Assembly (NCBI RefSeq): GCF_014649375.1
Contig: NZ_BMSX01000021.1
Coordinates: 1-64,000, forward strand
Length of the DNA: 64,000 nt
Reading direction: 5' to 3'
Source: Streptomyces aurantiogriseus
Lineage (GTDB): Bacteria; Actinomycetota; Actinomycetes; Streptomycetales; Streptomycetaceae
Shown here in pieces: positions 32,649 through 41,252 of this stretch (the stretch's first letter is position 1; each line of letters starts with the position of its first letter). The notes under the pieces are model-generated. The model worked only from the letters and a program-made list of their open reading frames with translations. It made no database searches and was not told the origin of the DNA. The position numbers were made by a program, and so were the translations under genes.

Positions 32649-34472
32649 CTAGGGCGTGCCGGTGCCGACGGTCTGCTTCAGCCACGAGCGCTGGAAGGCG
32701 TACCGGGCCGCCTCCACCTCGTGCCGCTGGTCCGCGTGCAGCACGCCGAGGGCGTACGCCGTCGCCGGGGCGATGCGCGGCGTACGGGCTGCCTGGGCCG
32801 CGGCGGCCGCCGCCTCCGAGGCGTCCCGGTGCCGGTCGAGGGCCTGCCCGGCGGAGATCAGCCGTACGTCGAGCGGGGCGTCGCCGCCGTACAGGACCTC
32901 CAGGGCGTAGCGGTGCAGGCGCAGCAGGAGACGGACCTGGTGCCAGGGCGCGTCCTGCGGGTGCGGGGATGGGTCCGGGGACAGGCCGTGGACCAACGCC
33001 TCCGCGTTGTACGGGTGGCCCGCGGTGACCAGGGGCAGTGCGGCCACGGCGTCCGTGAGGCGCTCCTCGGCCGCGGCCGCGAGGGGGCGGAGGTCGGTGG
33101 TGGTGGCGGTGGGGGTCAGGGGGACTTCGCTGGCCAGTACGGCGACCTTGTCCGCGACGGCGTGGAAGCGGGAGGAGCCCAGCGCCTGCAGGGCGGTCGA
33201 GTGGGCTCGGGTACGGGCGAGGGTGAGCTGGCGGTCGAGCAGCGCGCCCGCCTTCGCCGCGCCCACGGTGAGGTTGCCGCGGTCCGGGGTGGCCGGGCGG
33301 GCGGGGCCTCCGGCGTGGCCCGGTGCCGCCTTCTTCGGGACGGAAGCCGCCCCGGTGGCACGACCGCCCGCAGCTACGGAGGCACTGGTGCGCGCGGCGG
33401 GGCTGGTGCTCGCGGCGGCGGAGGTGCGGGGGCGCGTGGCGGAGCCGGTGCGCCCGCCTGCGGCGGCGCCCGCGCCCGCGGGAGCGTTAGCGCCGTCCGG
33501 GCTTGCGGAGTGGCCGCTTCCCGCGCCTGCGGCGGTGCCGCCTCCCGCGCCTGCGGACGCGCCGGTGCCCGGGCTCGCGGAGGTGCTGCTGTCCATGCCG
33601 TTTGTGGAGTCGGCGCGCATGACTGCTGCGGTGTCGGCTCCAGCGCCGGCGGAAGCATCGGCCCTCGGGTCTGTGGCGTGGCCGTTGCCTGCGCCTGGTG
33701 CGGAGCCGGTGTGCCCGTCTGGGGCGGTGTCGGCTCCCGTGTTCGCGGGTGCGTCGGTGTGCGTGCTGGTGGGGGTGTTGCTGCCCGTGCCCGTTGCGGC
33801 TCCGTCGAGCGTGGCTGCGGCGGTACTTGCGCCCGTGTTCGCGGGTGCGTCGGTGTGCGTGCTGGTGGGGGTGTTGCTGCCCGTGCCCGTTGCGGCTCCG
33901 TCGAGCGTGGCTGCGGCGGCGCTTGCTCCCGTGTGCGCGGAGGGACCGGCCCCGGCGCCCGCCGAGGCGCCGGTGGCCGTGCTCGCTGAAGTGCCGCCCG
34001 CCGCGGAGCCGCCGCGCGCGGCTGTGGTCGTACCGGCGTTCTTGCCTGTGGCGCCCCCCGCCCCTGCCGTCTGGGGCGGTACCGCCGTCGCGCCCGACAG
34101 GCGGTGCAGAGCCAGGAGGAGGCGTTCCAGACGGGCCTCGCAGGCGTGTTCGAGGGCGAGGGTGCCGGAGAGCCAGGCCAGTTCGGGGCGGATCTCCTCC
34201 GACCAGTCGGGGTCGAGGAGGGGGCGGAAGGTGTGCAGGCTGCCGCTGATGCGGCGGGCCGAGCGGCGCAGGGCACGCGCCGCGTCGACGGACTCCACGG
34301 CGCCGTGGGCCGAACCGTTCGGCGTACCTCCGCCCGTTTCCCGGTGCAGGCGCAGGGCGCGGAGAAACTCCGTGGCCTGCGCCCGGAGGTAGGCCGCGAG
34401 GGCCTCCCCGGTCACCGGCAGGGCGGCGGGCCCGGCCGCGGTGTCCGTCAGGTCATGGTGTCGCTGTGCCAC
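32649..34472 (-). CDS. CHAD-domain protein with large low-complexity insert
   Basis: A 607-residue protein. CHAD domains are paired four-helix bundles, rich in basic residues and His, that bind polyphosphate. The first half is at about residues 20-128 ('LRAQATEFLRALRLH', 'ARALRRSARRISGSLHTF') and the second half at about 398-600 ('RFHAVADKVAVLASEVPLTP', 'QVRLLLRLHRYALEVLYGGD'). Between them lie about 270 residues of Gly/Ala/Thr-rich sequence including a 32-residue tandem duplication. The gene follows ppk, with the start 20 bp inside the end of ppk, so it belongs to a polyphosphate operon. Confidence 0.87.
   Translation of the reverse strand: MAQRHHDLTDTAAGPAALPVTGEALAAYLRAQATEFLRALRLHRETGGGTPNGSAHGAVESVDAARALRRSARRISGSLHTFRPLLDPDWSEEIRPELAWLSGTLALEHACEARLERLLLALHRLSGATAVPPQTAGAGGATGKNAGTTTAARGGSAAGGTSASTATGASAGAGAGPSAHTGASAAAATLDGAATGTGSNTPTSTHTDAPANTGASTAAATLDGAATGTGSNTPTSTHTDAPANTGADTAPDGHTGSAPGAGNGHATDPRADASAGAGADTAAVMRADSTNGMDSSTSASPGTGASAGAGGGTAAGAGSGHSASPDGANAPAGAGAAAGGRTGSATRPRTSAAASTSPAARTSASVAAGGRATGAASVPKKAAPGHAGGPARPATPDRGNLTVGAAKAGALLDRQLTLARTRAHSTALQALGSSRFHAVADKVAVLASEVPLTPTATTTDLRPLAAAAEERLTDAVAALPLVTAGHPYNAEALVHGLSPDPSPHPQDAPWHQVRLLLRLHRYALEVLYGGDAPLDVRLISAGQALDRHRDASEAAAAAAQAARTPRIAPATAYALGVLHADQRHEVEAARYAFQRSWLKQTVGTGTP
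33736..33927. repeat. 96-bp tandem duplication inside the CHAD gene
   Basis: Two nearly identical 96-bp copies (33736-33831 and 33832-33927) encode a duplicated 32-residue Ala/Thr/Gly-rich segment. The length is a multiple of three, so the frame is kept. Confidence 0.92.
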
Positions 34473-36684
34473 GCCGGCGCCTCCGGGCGTCTATGAGCAT
34501 CTCCTGGACGTTGCGCAGGGGTTGGCCGTCCCCGTCGGTCGCGTGCCGGGTCCACTCGCCGTCCGGGCCGAGGTGCCAGGAGGCGGTGGTGTCCGACATG
34601 CCGGTCTCCAGCAGCCGGTTCAGGGCTGCGCGGTGGGCCGGGTCGGTGACCCTGACCAGGGCCTCGATACGGCGGTCGAGGTTGCGGTGCATCATGTCCG
34701 CGCTGCCGATCCACACCTCGGGCTCGCCGCCGTTGCCGAAGGCGAACACACGGGAGTGCTCGAGGAAGCGGCCGAGGATCGAGCGGACGCTGATGTTCTC
34801 CGACAGTCCGGGCACGCCCGGGCGCACCGCGCAGATGCCGCGCACCCAGACGTCGACGGGCACGCCGGCCTGGGACGCCCCGTAGAGGGCGTCGATGACG
34901 GCCTCGTCCACCATCGAGTTGACCTTGACGCGGACATAGGCGGGACGTCCGGCACGGTGGTGCTGGACCTCCTTGTTGATCCGTGAGACCAGGCCGTCGC
35001 GCAGGGACTTGGGGGCGACCAGCAGCCGGCGGTAGGTCTCGCGGCGGGAGTAGCCGGAGAGCCGGTTGAAGAGGTCGGAGAGGTCCGCGCCGACCTGCGG
35101 GTCGGCCGTCAGCAGGCCGATGTCCTCGTACAGCCGCGCCGTCTTCGGGTGGTAGTTGCCGGTGCCGACGTGGCAGTAACGCCGGAGCGTCTCGCCCTCC
35201 TGCCGAACCACCAGGGACAACTTGCAGTGGGTCTTCAGGCCGACGAGGCCGTAGACCACGTGGCAGCCGGCCTCCTCCAGCTTGCGGGCCCACTTGATGT
35301 TGGCGTGCTCGTCGAAGCGGGCCTTGATCTCGACCAGGACGAGGACCTGCTTGCCGGACTCGGCGGCGTCGATGAGCGCGTCGACGATCGGGGAGTCGCC
35401 AGAGGTCCGGTACAGGGTCTGCTTGATCGCGAGGACGTCCGGGTCGGCGGCCGCCTGCTCCAGGAACGCCTGGACGGAGGTGGAGAAGCTGTCGTACGGG
35501 TGGTGCAGCAGCACGTCCCGGTTGCGCAGCGCGCCGAAGATGTCCGGCGGGCTCGCGGACTCGACCTCGGCGAGGTCGCGGTGGGTACCGGCGATGAACT
35601 TCGGGTACTTCAGTTCGGGCCGGTCGAGGCTGTGGATGCGGAAGAGGCCCGTGAGGTCCAGCGGACCGGGGAGCGGGTAGACCTCCGCCTCGCTGATCTT
35701 CAGCTCACGGACCAGCAGGTCCAGCACCTTGCGGTCGATGGACTCCTCGACCTCCAGGCGCACCGGCGGCCCGAAGCGGCGCCGCATGAGCTCCTTCTCC
35801 AGGGCCTGGAGCAGGTTCTCGGCGTCGTCCTCCTCGACCTCCAGGTCCTCGTTGCGGGTGAGGCGGAAGGCGTGGTGCCCCAGCACCTCCATGCCCGGGA
35901 ACAGCTCTTCCAGGTGGGCGGCGATGACGTCCTCGACGGGGACGTAGCGGCCCGGGGAGCTCTCCAGGAAGCGGGACAGCAGCGGCGGCACCTTGACGCG
36001 CGCGAAGTGCTCGTGGCCGCTGACCGGGTTGCGGACGACGACCGCGAGGTTGAGCGAGAGACCCGAGATGTACGGGAAGGGGTGCGCCGGGTCGACCGCG
36101 AGCGGGGTCAGGACCGGGAAGATCTGGTGCCGGAACAGCGTGAAGAGACGGGCCTGCTCCTTCTCCGTCAGCTCGCTCCAGCGGACCAGGTGGATGCCCT
36201 CCTCCGCGAGTGCGGGGGCGACGTCCTCGTAGTAGCAGGCGGCGTGCCGGGCCATCAGCTCGCGGGAGCGGGCCCAGATCATCTCCAGCACCTCGCGGGG
36301 CTGGAGACCGGAGGCGGAGCGGGTGGCGACCCCGGTGGCGATACGGCGCTTCAGACCGGCCACCCGGACCATGAAGAACTCGTCGAGGTTGCTGGCGAAG
36401 ATCGCGAGGAAGTTCGCCCGCTCCAGGAGGGGCGTGTTCGGGTCCTCGGCCAGCTCCAGGACGCGTTCGTTGAACGCGAGCCAGCTGCGCTCCCGGTCGA
36501 GGAAACGACCCTGCGGCAGTTGTACCCCGTCGACGAGCGACTCCTCGTACGCGTCGAGGTCGGCGTCGAGGTCGGGTTCCAGGTCGGAGACCGCGGCGGC
36601 CACGGTGTGCGGGCGGTGCGCGGCTATGGAGCCCACGGAGGGCTGCGGGTGCTGGACCTTTTCCTGGGTGTCTTGCTGGCTCAT
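34453..36684 (-). CDS. ppk: Polyphosphate kinase 1
   Basis: A 743-residue enzyme that makes polyphosphate from ATP reversibly. The N-terminal domain has 'SWLAFNERVLELAEDPNTP' and 'NLDEFFMVRVAGLKRRI'. The catalytic core has 'EIKARFDEHANIKWARKLEE' and the phospho-His motif 'HVGTGNYHPKTARLYED'. A 60-residue acidic N-terminal extension is present. I chose the ATG before 'SQQDTQEK'; an ATG at 36810 would add 42 Pro-rich residues. A weak PHO-like stretch (GTAACCATCGGTTCAGACG, near 36855-36834 on the minus strand) is consistent with phosphate control, known for S. lividans ppk. Confidence 0.95.
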   Translation of the reverse strand: MSQQDTQEKVQHPQPSVGSIAAHRPHTVAAAVSDLEPDLDADLDAYEESLVDGVQLPQGRFLDRERSWLAFNERVLELAEDPNTPLLERANFLAIFASNLDEFFMVRVAGLKRRIATGVATRSASGLQPREVLEMIWARSRELMARHAACYYEDVAPALAEEGIHLVRWSELTEKEQARLFTLFRHQIFPVLTPLAVDPAHPFPYISGLSLNLAVVVRNPVSGHEHFARVKVPPLLSRFLESSPGRYVPVEDVIAAHLEELFPGMEVLGHHAFRLTRNEDLEVEEDDAENLLQALEKELMRRRFGPPVRLEVEESIDRKVLDLLVRELKISEAEVYPLPGPLDLTGLFRIHSLDRPELKYPKFIAGTHRDLAEVESASPPDIFGALRNRDVLLHHPYDSFSTSVQAFLEQAAADPDVLAIKQTLYRTSGDSPIVDALIDAAESGKQVLVLVEIKARFDEHANIKWARKLEEAGCHVVYGLVGLKTHCKLSLVVRQEGETLRRYCHVGTGNYHPKTARLYEDIGLLTADPQVGADLSDLFNRLSGYSRRETYRRLLVAPKSLRDGLVSRINKEVQHHRAGRPAYVRVKVNSMVDEAVIDALYGASQAGVPVDVWVRGICAVRPGVPGLSENISVRSILGRFLEHSRVFAFGNGGEPEVWIGSADMMHRNLDRRIEALVRVTDPAHRAALNRLLETGMSDTTASWHLGPDGEWTRHATDGDGQPLRNVQEMLIDARRRRRGTATP

Positions 36685-36928
36685 GAACCCATTGTTCCGC
36701 GTCGTCAGCGTTACGGGCGCGTCGGAAAGCGCGGGCGGGAGCACGGCGGCGATCCCGTCGGGGTGCTTCCCCTCGGGAGGTGGCGAAGGCTCGGGCACGG
36801 CGGGGTTCATTGGCCGAGCGTCGCAAGTTCGTCTGAACCGATGGTTACGGAGACATGGCGTGTGGGATATCGGGGGGCGGCTCGCGGGGGTACGGGGCGC
36901 TCGCGGGGGCGCGGGGGCGTGTCCGGAT

Positions 36929-36960
36929 CGTACGTCCCTCCGCGGGCGGAGGGACGTACG
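36929..36960 (-). terminator. Terminator of the GntR-ABC operon
   Basis: A perfect 15-bp inverted repeat CGTACGTCCCTCCGC-GG-GCGGAGGGACGTACG lies 48 bp after the last ABC permease stop and before the ppk promoter region. It has no T-tract. Confidence 0.7.
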
Positions 36961-37007
36961 AGGTGCAGGAGATGCGAGGTGACGGGACGCAGGGCGTGGG
37001 CCCGTGC

Positions 37008-38003
37008 TCAGGCCGTGCGCTGGCGGAGCACGCGGAACGCGGCCGCGGTGGCGAGGGCGGCGACGGCGAGGACGATTCCGGCCTCCACCAGCTGGAGGGG
37101 CCAGAAATGGGACTCCGGGTGGTAGGTCGCGTAGTAGCCGGTGACACCCAGGTCGTCCAGGCAGCGCTGCAGCGCGGCGGGCGTGCCCTCGCACTGCCAG
37201 TAGGTGACGTCGGGGGCGGGGCGGCCGTGGACCAGGGCGCCGTTCTCCAGCAGCCAGGCGCGGCGGGGCTCGGCGACCTCTCCGGAGCCCGACGTACGGG
37301 TCACCGTGGGCCACAGGGAGTCCCGGTGGCGTGCCAGGACGGAGCCGAGCGGCCAGGTCACGGCGACGGAGACGCCGAGGGCGGGCAGCGCGCGGCGCAG
37401 CAGGAGCGCGGTGAGGGCGCCGACGGCGAGGGCGCACAGAACGTACGCGATCATGACTGGACCGCGGGTCACGAAGACGTCGCCCTCCCACCACTCGGTG
37501 CCGATCAGGTCCCGGTTGGGCCCCCAGGCCCAGCGGAACACCAGCACCAGGACGGTGGCGCCGAGGGTCACGCCGAGCGCGGGGACGGCGAGCTTGGCGG
37601 TCAGCCAGCGGGCCGGGGAGACGCCCTGGGTCCAGGCCAGGTGCACGGTGCCGTTCTCCAGCTCGCGGCCGATCAGCGCCCCGCCCGCGAAGGCGGCGAC
37701 GGCGAGGAAGGCGTGGGCGGTCAGCAGGCAGATCCAGCCGACGGGTTCGCTGTAGCCGGCGGTGCCGACGGTCAGGTCGCACCAGTCCTGGGTGGCCCGG
37801 TCACAGGCCTCCTGCTGCGCGCGCGCCTCGTCCGCGGTGACCTCGGTGAGCCACACCAGCCATCCCGTCAGGCCCAGTACGGCGGCCCCCCACACGAGGA
37901 GGGCGGCGCGGTGCAGCCGCAGGACGGTACGGGTGGTCCCCCAGCGGGACACCGGCCTCGCGGCACCCCTGTCCTGGGTGCCGGTGGCGACGACGGCGGT
38001 CAT
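37008..38003 (-). CDS. ABC transporter permease (paralogue 2)
   Basis: A 331-residue ABC-2-type membrane protein with about six helices. It carries the conserved cytoplasmic segment 'GGALIGRELENGTVHLAWTQ' and a C-terminal 'YYATYHPESHFWPLQLVEAG' just before the last helix. It is clearly paralogous to the upstream gene, with which it overlaps by 4 bp, so the exporter may be a heterodimer. The extracellular loop has paired Cys. Substrate unknown. Confidence 0.85.
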   Translation of the reverse strand: MTAVVATGTQDRGAARPVSRWGTTRTVLRLHRAALLVWGAAVLGLTGWLVWLTEVTADEARAQQEACDRATQDWCDLTVGTAGYSEPVGWICLLTAHAFLAVAAFAGGALIGRELENGTVHLAWTQGVSPARWLTAKLAVPALGVTLGATVLVLVFRWAWGPNRDLIGTEWWEGDVFVTRGPVMIAYVLCALAVGALTALLLRRALPALGVSVAVTWPLGSVLARHRDSLWPTVTRTSGSGEVAEPRRAWLLENGALVHGRPAPDVTYWQCEGTPAALQRCLDDLGVTGYYATYHPESHFWPLQLVEAGIVLAVAALATAAAFRVLRQRTA

Positions 38004-39031
38004 ACGGCGGCCTCCCGGCGGCCGTGCGAGGTGGCCGTCGACCGCCTGAGCAGCACGAACGCGGCCGCGGTGACGGCGACCGTGACGGCTAGGAGGAGCG
38101 CGGTGGTGGTGAGCTGCAGGGGCCAGTAATGGGACTCGGGGTGGTAGTCGACGTAGAAGCCGGTGGCGTCGAGCTTGGTGTAGAGCTCCGCACAGCCGTC
38201 GGTCGTCGTCGTGCCGCAGCCGGGGTCGTCGATGTGCGCGCCGCTGGAGGTGACCAGCCCCGAGTCGACCTCGATGCCCTCGTAGGCATAGCCGGTGTCG
38301 AGGCCGGTGACGTTGCTGACCGTGGGCCACAGGTGGGGCAGGGCCAGGCCGGCCAGGAGGTAGAGGCCGAAGGCGAGGCCCAGCCCGAGGAGCAGTGCGG
38401 GCAGTGTACGGCGGATCAGCAGGCCCGCGAGGGCGCCGGCGGCGAGGCCGGCCAGGGCGAGGGCGACCGCGGTGGGGCCGTTGGCGTGCAGGGTCGGGTC
38501 GTCGTACCAGCTCTTCGCGGTGTCGACGCGGCCCTGGCTCGCTTCCCACGCCAGGCGGTGCAGCAGCACCAGCAGGCTCGTGCCGGCGGCGATCAGCACG
38601 GCGGGGACGGTGAGCTTGACGGCCAGCCAGCGGGTCGGGGAGAGGCCCAGGGTCCAGGCGAGGCGCGCGGTGCCGTTCTCCAGCTCGCGGCCGACGAGGG
38701 CGGCGCCGGACCAGGCGGCGACGAGGAAGGGGAGGGCGTTCATGGTGAAGGTCGTGTACGTGTACACGTCCCTGTAGCGGATGATCGCGTTCTGGTCGTA
38801 CCGGCAGTGTTCGCTTCCCGGGGCACAGGAGGCGTTGTAGTCCCGCCAGGCCGCGGCGGACGAGTCCAGGAGCGGACCCCACAGTGCCAGCAGGACGAGG
38901 ACGAGGACGGCGACGAGGGCGCCCCAGGCGTAGAGGGCGGGGCGGTGCAGACGGAGGAGCCAGCGCAGGTGGCGGCGGGTGGGACCGGCCTGCGGGGCTG
39001 ATGCGGCGACCGGAGTGGCGAGCGCGGTCAT
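38000..39031 (-). CDS. ABC transporter permease (paralogue 1)
   Basis: A 343-residue ABC-2-type permease with about six helices. It has 'GAALVGRELENGTARLAWTL' and 'GFYVDYHPESHYWPLQLTTT', the same landmarks as the next gene. The large outer loop contains Cys pairs ('CAPGSEHC', 'DPGCG', 'DGCAEL'). It overlaps both neighbours by 4 bp (ATGA). YtrA-controlled ABC operons of this layout respond to cell-wall-active compounds in other bacteria; that link is inference. Confidence 0.85.
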   Translation of the reverse strand: MTALATPVAASAPQAGPTRRHLRWLLRLHRPALYAWGALVAVLVLVLLALWGPLLDSSAAAWRDYNASCAPGSEHCRYDQNAIIRYRDVYTYTTFTMNALPFLVAAWSGAALVGRELENGTARLAWTLGLSPTRWLAVKLTVPAVLIAAGTSLLVLLHRLAWEASQGRVDTAKSWYDDPTLHANGPTAVALALAGLAAGALAGLLIRRTLPALLLGLGLAFGLYLLAGLALPHLWPTVSNVTGLDTGYAYEGIEVDSGLVTSSGAHIDDPGCGTTTTDGCAELYTKLDATGFYVDYHPESHYWPLQLTTTALLLAVTVAVTAAAFVLLRRSTATSHGRREAAV

Positions 39032-39954
39032 ACGGCGGACTCCTCGGACGTCGCGGGGGTCAGGGGGGCCGCCTGGGGGTTGCGGAGGTAGGCGAGGACG
39101 AGTTCCTCCAGGGACGGGCGCGTGGGGCGCCAGTCGTCGGGGAGCCGGCCGGCCGGGCGCAGGAGCGCGGTGAGCTGGCGGCCGGTGACACGGGACTCGA
39201 CGACCGTGTGCGGCTCGAGGTCCGCGGCCTCCGACAGTGCGCTCACGCGCGCGTGGGCGGCGAGCAGGTCGTCGATCTCGCCGGCCAGCCGGACCCGGCC
39301 GCCGCCGACGAGAAGGAGGTGGTCGCAGGAGTCCTCCAGCTCGGCGACGACGTGCGAGGACATCACGATCGTGGTGCCGTGCTGCGCCGCCTGGGACATC
39401 AGGGTGCCCATCAGCTCGTGCCGGGCCAGCGGGTCGAGGTCGGCCATCGGCTCGTCCAGAAGCAGCAGTTCCGGCTGCTTGGCGAGGGCCAGGGCGAGGG
39501 CGACGCGGGTGCGCTGACCGCCGGAGAGCGTGCGGATCCTCGCCTTGGGGTTCAGATCGCCTGCGGAAACGATCCGCTCGGCGGCTTCGGCGTTCCAGCG
39601 GGCCGGGTTGAGATCGGCGCCCACGAGCAGCGTCTCGGCGACCGTGAGCTGCGGGTACAGCGGCTTGTCCTGGGCGACGTAGCCGACACGCGCACGTGCC
39701 GACGCCGGGTCCGTGCCGAGAACGGTGACCCTGCCCTCGGAGGGGGCCAGCAGGCCGGCGGCGAGGGCGAGCAGCGTGGACTTGCCCGCTCCGTTGGGCC
39801 CGACGACGGCACAGACGCGTCCGGCGGGCAGCCGGAACGTGCAGTCGCGCAGCGCCCAGCCTCCCCCGGTCCCGGCTTCGCCCGACCGGGGCAACCCCCA
39901 TCGCCGGCCGAAGCGCTTGCCGAGGGCGGTTGCCGCCATGGCGGTGTCGGTCAT
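39028..39954 (-). CDS. ABC transporter ATP-binding protein
   Basis: A 308-residue ATPase of an ABC-2 exporter. Walker A 'AVVGPNGAGKSTLLALAAGL', signature 'LSGGQRTRVALALALAK' and Walker B 'LLLLDEPMADLDPLAR' are all present. The C-terminal 75 residues ('VVESRVTGRQLTALLRPAG') resemble DrrA/CcmA-type tails. It is coupled by 4 bp to the GntR regulator upstream and to the first permease downstream. Confidence 0.93.
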   Translation of the reverse strand: MTDTAMAATALGKRFGRRWGLPRSGEAGTGGGWALRDCTFRLPAGRVCAVVGPNGAGKSTLLALAAGLLAPSEGRVTVLGTDPASARARVGYVAQDKPLYPQLTVAETLLVGADLNPARWNAEAAERIVSAGDLNPKARIRTLSGGQRTRVALALALAKQPELLLLDEPMADLDPLARHELMGTLMSQAAQHGTTIVMSSHVVAELEDSCDHLLLVGGGRVRLAGEIDDLLAAHARVSALSEAADLEPHTVVESRVTGRQLTALLRPAGRLPDDWRPTRPSLEELVLAYLRNPQAAPLTPATSEESAV

Positions 39955-40358
39955 GAGGGGTCCCCCTGGGAGTGCTGGTCGTGATCGGCGAAATGTGTGT
40001 CCAGTACGGCGATGAAGAGCGCGGCCACGTCGTCGTGGTCCAGGCCGGCCTTCCTGGCCCGGACCGCCCACCCGTCCAGCTCGGCCCGCAGGGGCGAGTC
40101 GGCCGGGGCGGTGCTCAGTCCGCGCCGTACGAAGGTGCCGAGGCCGCGGCGGGCCTCGACGAGCCCGTCGCGCTCCAGCTCGCGGTAGGCCTTCAGCACG
40201 GTGTTCGGGTTGATGGCGGTCGCCTCGACGACCTCGCGGGCGGTGGGCAACTTGTCGCCGGGCCGCAGCAGGCCCAGGCGCAGGGCCTGTTTCGTCTGCT
40301 GGACGATCTGGACGTAGGTGGCCACGCCGCTGTGCCGGTCGATGCGGTATTCGACCAC
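39951..40358 (-). CDS. GntR-family regulator, YtrA subfamily
   Basis: A 135-residue repressor with an N-terminal winged helix ('YVQIVQQTKQALRLGLLRPG', 'AREVVEATAINPNTVLKAYR', 'ELERDGLVEARRGLGTFV') and only a short C-terminal dimerisation part. That length is diagnostic of the YtrA subfamily, which is always linked to ABC genes. It leads the four-gene operon and probably represses it through the palindrome just upstream. Confidence 0.92.
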   Translation of the reverse strand: MVEYRIDRHSGVATYVQIVQQTKQALRLGLLRPGDKLPTAREVVEATAINPNTVLKAYRELERDGLVEARRGLGTFVRRGLSTAPADSPLRAELDGWAVRARKAGLDHDDVAALFIAVLDTHFADHDQHSQGDPS

Positions 40359-40363
40359 TTCGA

Positions 40364-40401
40364 CAACACCCTTTCACTAATTGAGTAGTGAAAGGGTGTT
40401 G
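40364..40401. promoter_or_regulatory. 16-bp inverted-repeat operator for the YtrA-like regulator
   Basis: CAACACCCTTTCACTA and TAGTGAAAGGGTGTTG form a perfect 16-bp dyad around ATTGAG. It begins 6 bp upstream of the regulator's ATG, where RNA polymerase or ribosome access would be blocked. The inner CACTA-n6-TAGTG resembles known YtrA-type sites. Confidence 0.82.
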
Positions 40402-40709
40402 GAAGAGGGGTGGGTACGTCAAGCGGGCCGGAGGCCGGAGAGTGGGTGGGCCGAGCGTCGGGGAACCGGTGACCGGTGACCGGTGCTGGAGGGCCGGTGG
40501 GTTGGGGCTCGGGGAACCGAATCGGGTCCGGACCTGGCGAACCGATGGGTCAGGACCTGGCGAACCGATGGGGCCGGGCTCGGCGAACCGATGGGGCCGG
40601 GCTCGGCGAACCGATGGGTCGGGGGCCGCGCAAGCCAGTGGGCTCGGACTCGAGAAAAATCGTGGGCGGAATCGTGAACCGATCGGCTGGGCCCGTCCGA
40701 TGAGGGGAT
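40402..40709. repeat. Repeat-rich gap with a 23-bp tandem array (40514-40630)
   Basis: GAACCGATGGG-type units start at 40514, 40539, 40562, 40585 and 40608, the last four 23 bp apart; copies at 40562 and 40585 are identical (GAACCGATGGGGCCGGGCTC...). Isolated GAACCG words also occur near 40464 and 40673. The gap separates the GntR regulator and ECF sigma genes and contains no gene. The sigma promoter must lie in or after the array. Confidence 0.85.
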
Positions 40710-41252
40710 GTGAGCGAAACGAGAAGCGACGGGGAGCTGCTGCGGGCCATCGCGGCAGACGGGGACCGTCATGCCTTCGAGGAGCTGTACCGGCGATACG
40801 CGCCGTGGCTGACCGCGCGCATGCGCAGCCGCTGCGCCGACGCCGGGATAGTCGACGACGTCGTCCAGGAGACGTTCCTCGCGGTGTGGCGGGGCAGCGC
40901 CCGCTACCGCGAGGAGGGCGACGTGGCCGGCTGGCTGTGGCGCATCGGCGCGCGACGGCTGGTCGACGCCGTGCGCGGTGACGGCGCGCGCGGTCGCCTG
41001 CGCCAGGCGCTGGCCCGACTGCGCCATCGCGACGAGGCCTCGGCGGAGGACCGCGTGCTCGCGGGGGTGGAGCACGGGGACCTCGCCGGGGCCCTCACCC
41101 GCCTCTCCCCGGAGCTGCGGGCGGTCCTCCAGGCCACCGTCATCGACGGGCTCACGACCCGGGAGGCGGCCGCCCTGCTCGGCATCCCCCCGGGCACGGT
41201 CAAGACGCGGGCCCAACGCGCCCGCAAGCAACTGCGGGAGGCGCTGGCATGA
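40710..41252 (+). CDS. ECF sigma factor
   Basis: A 180-residue sigma-70-family factor with only regions 2 and 4. Region 2 is at about residues 20-85 ('FEELYRRYAPWLTARMR', 'DDVVQETFLAVWRG', 'VAGWLWRIGARRLVDAVR'). Region 4 is at about 130-178 ('LSPELRAVLQATVIDGLTTR', 'PPGTVKTRAQRARKQLREAL'). It is followed by a zf-HC2 anti-sigma and ABC exporter genes, which it probably transcribes. A GTG start is used. Confidence 0.93.
   Translation: MSETRSDGELLRAIAADGDRHAFEELYRRYAPWLTARMRSRCADAGIVDDVVQETFLAVWRGSARYREEGDVAGWLWRIGARRLVDAVRGDGARGRLRQALARLRHRDEASAEDRVLAGVEHGDLAGALTRLSPELRAVLQATVIDGLTTREAAALLGIPPGTVKTRAQRARKQLREALA

Noticed and set aside
36685..36810. A longer Ppk starting at the ATG at 36810
   Set aside because: The extra 42 residues are Pro-rich and unlike the family, and a weak PHO-like element lies close upstream, so the transcript may begin too near to include that start. 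It cannot be excluded.
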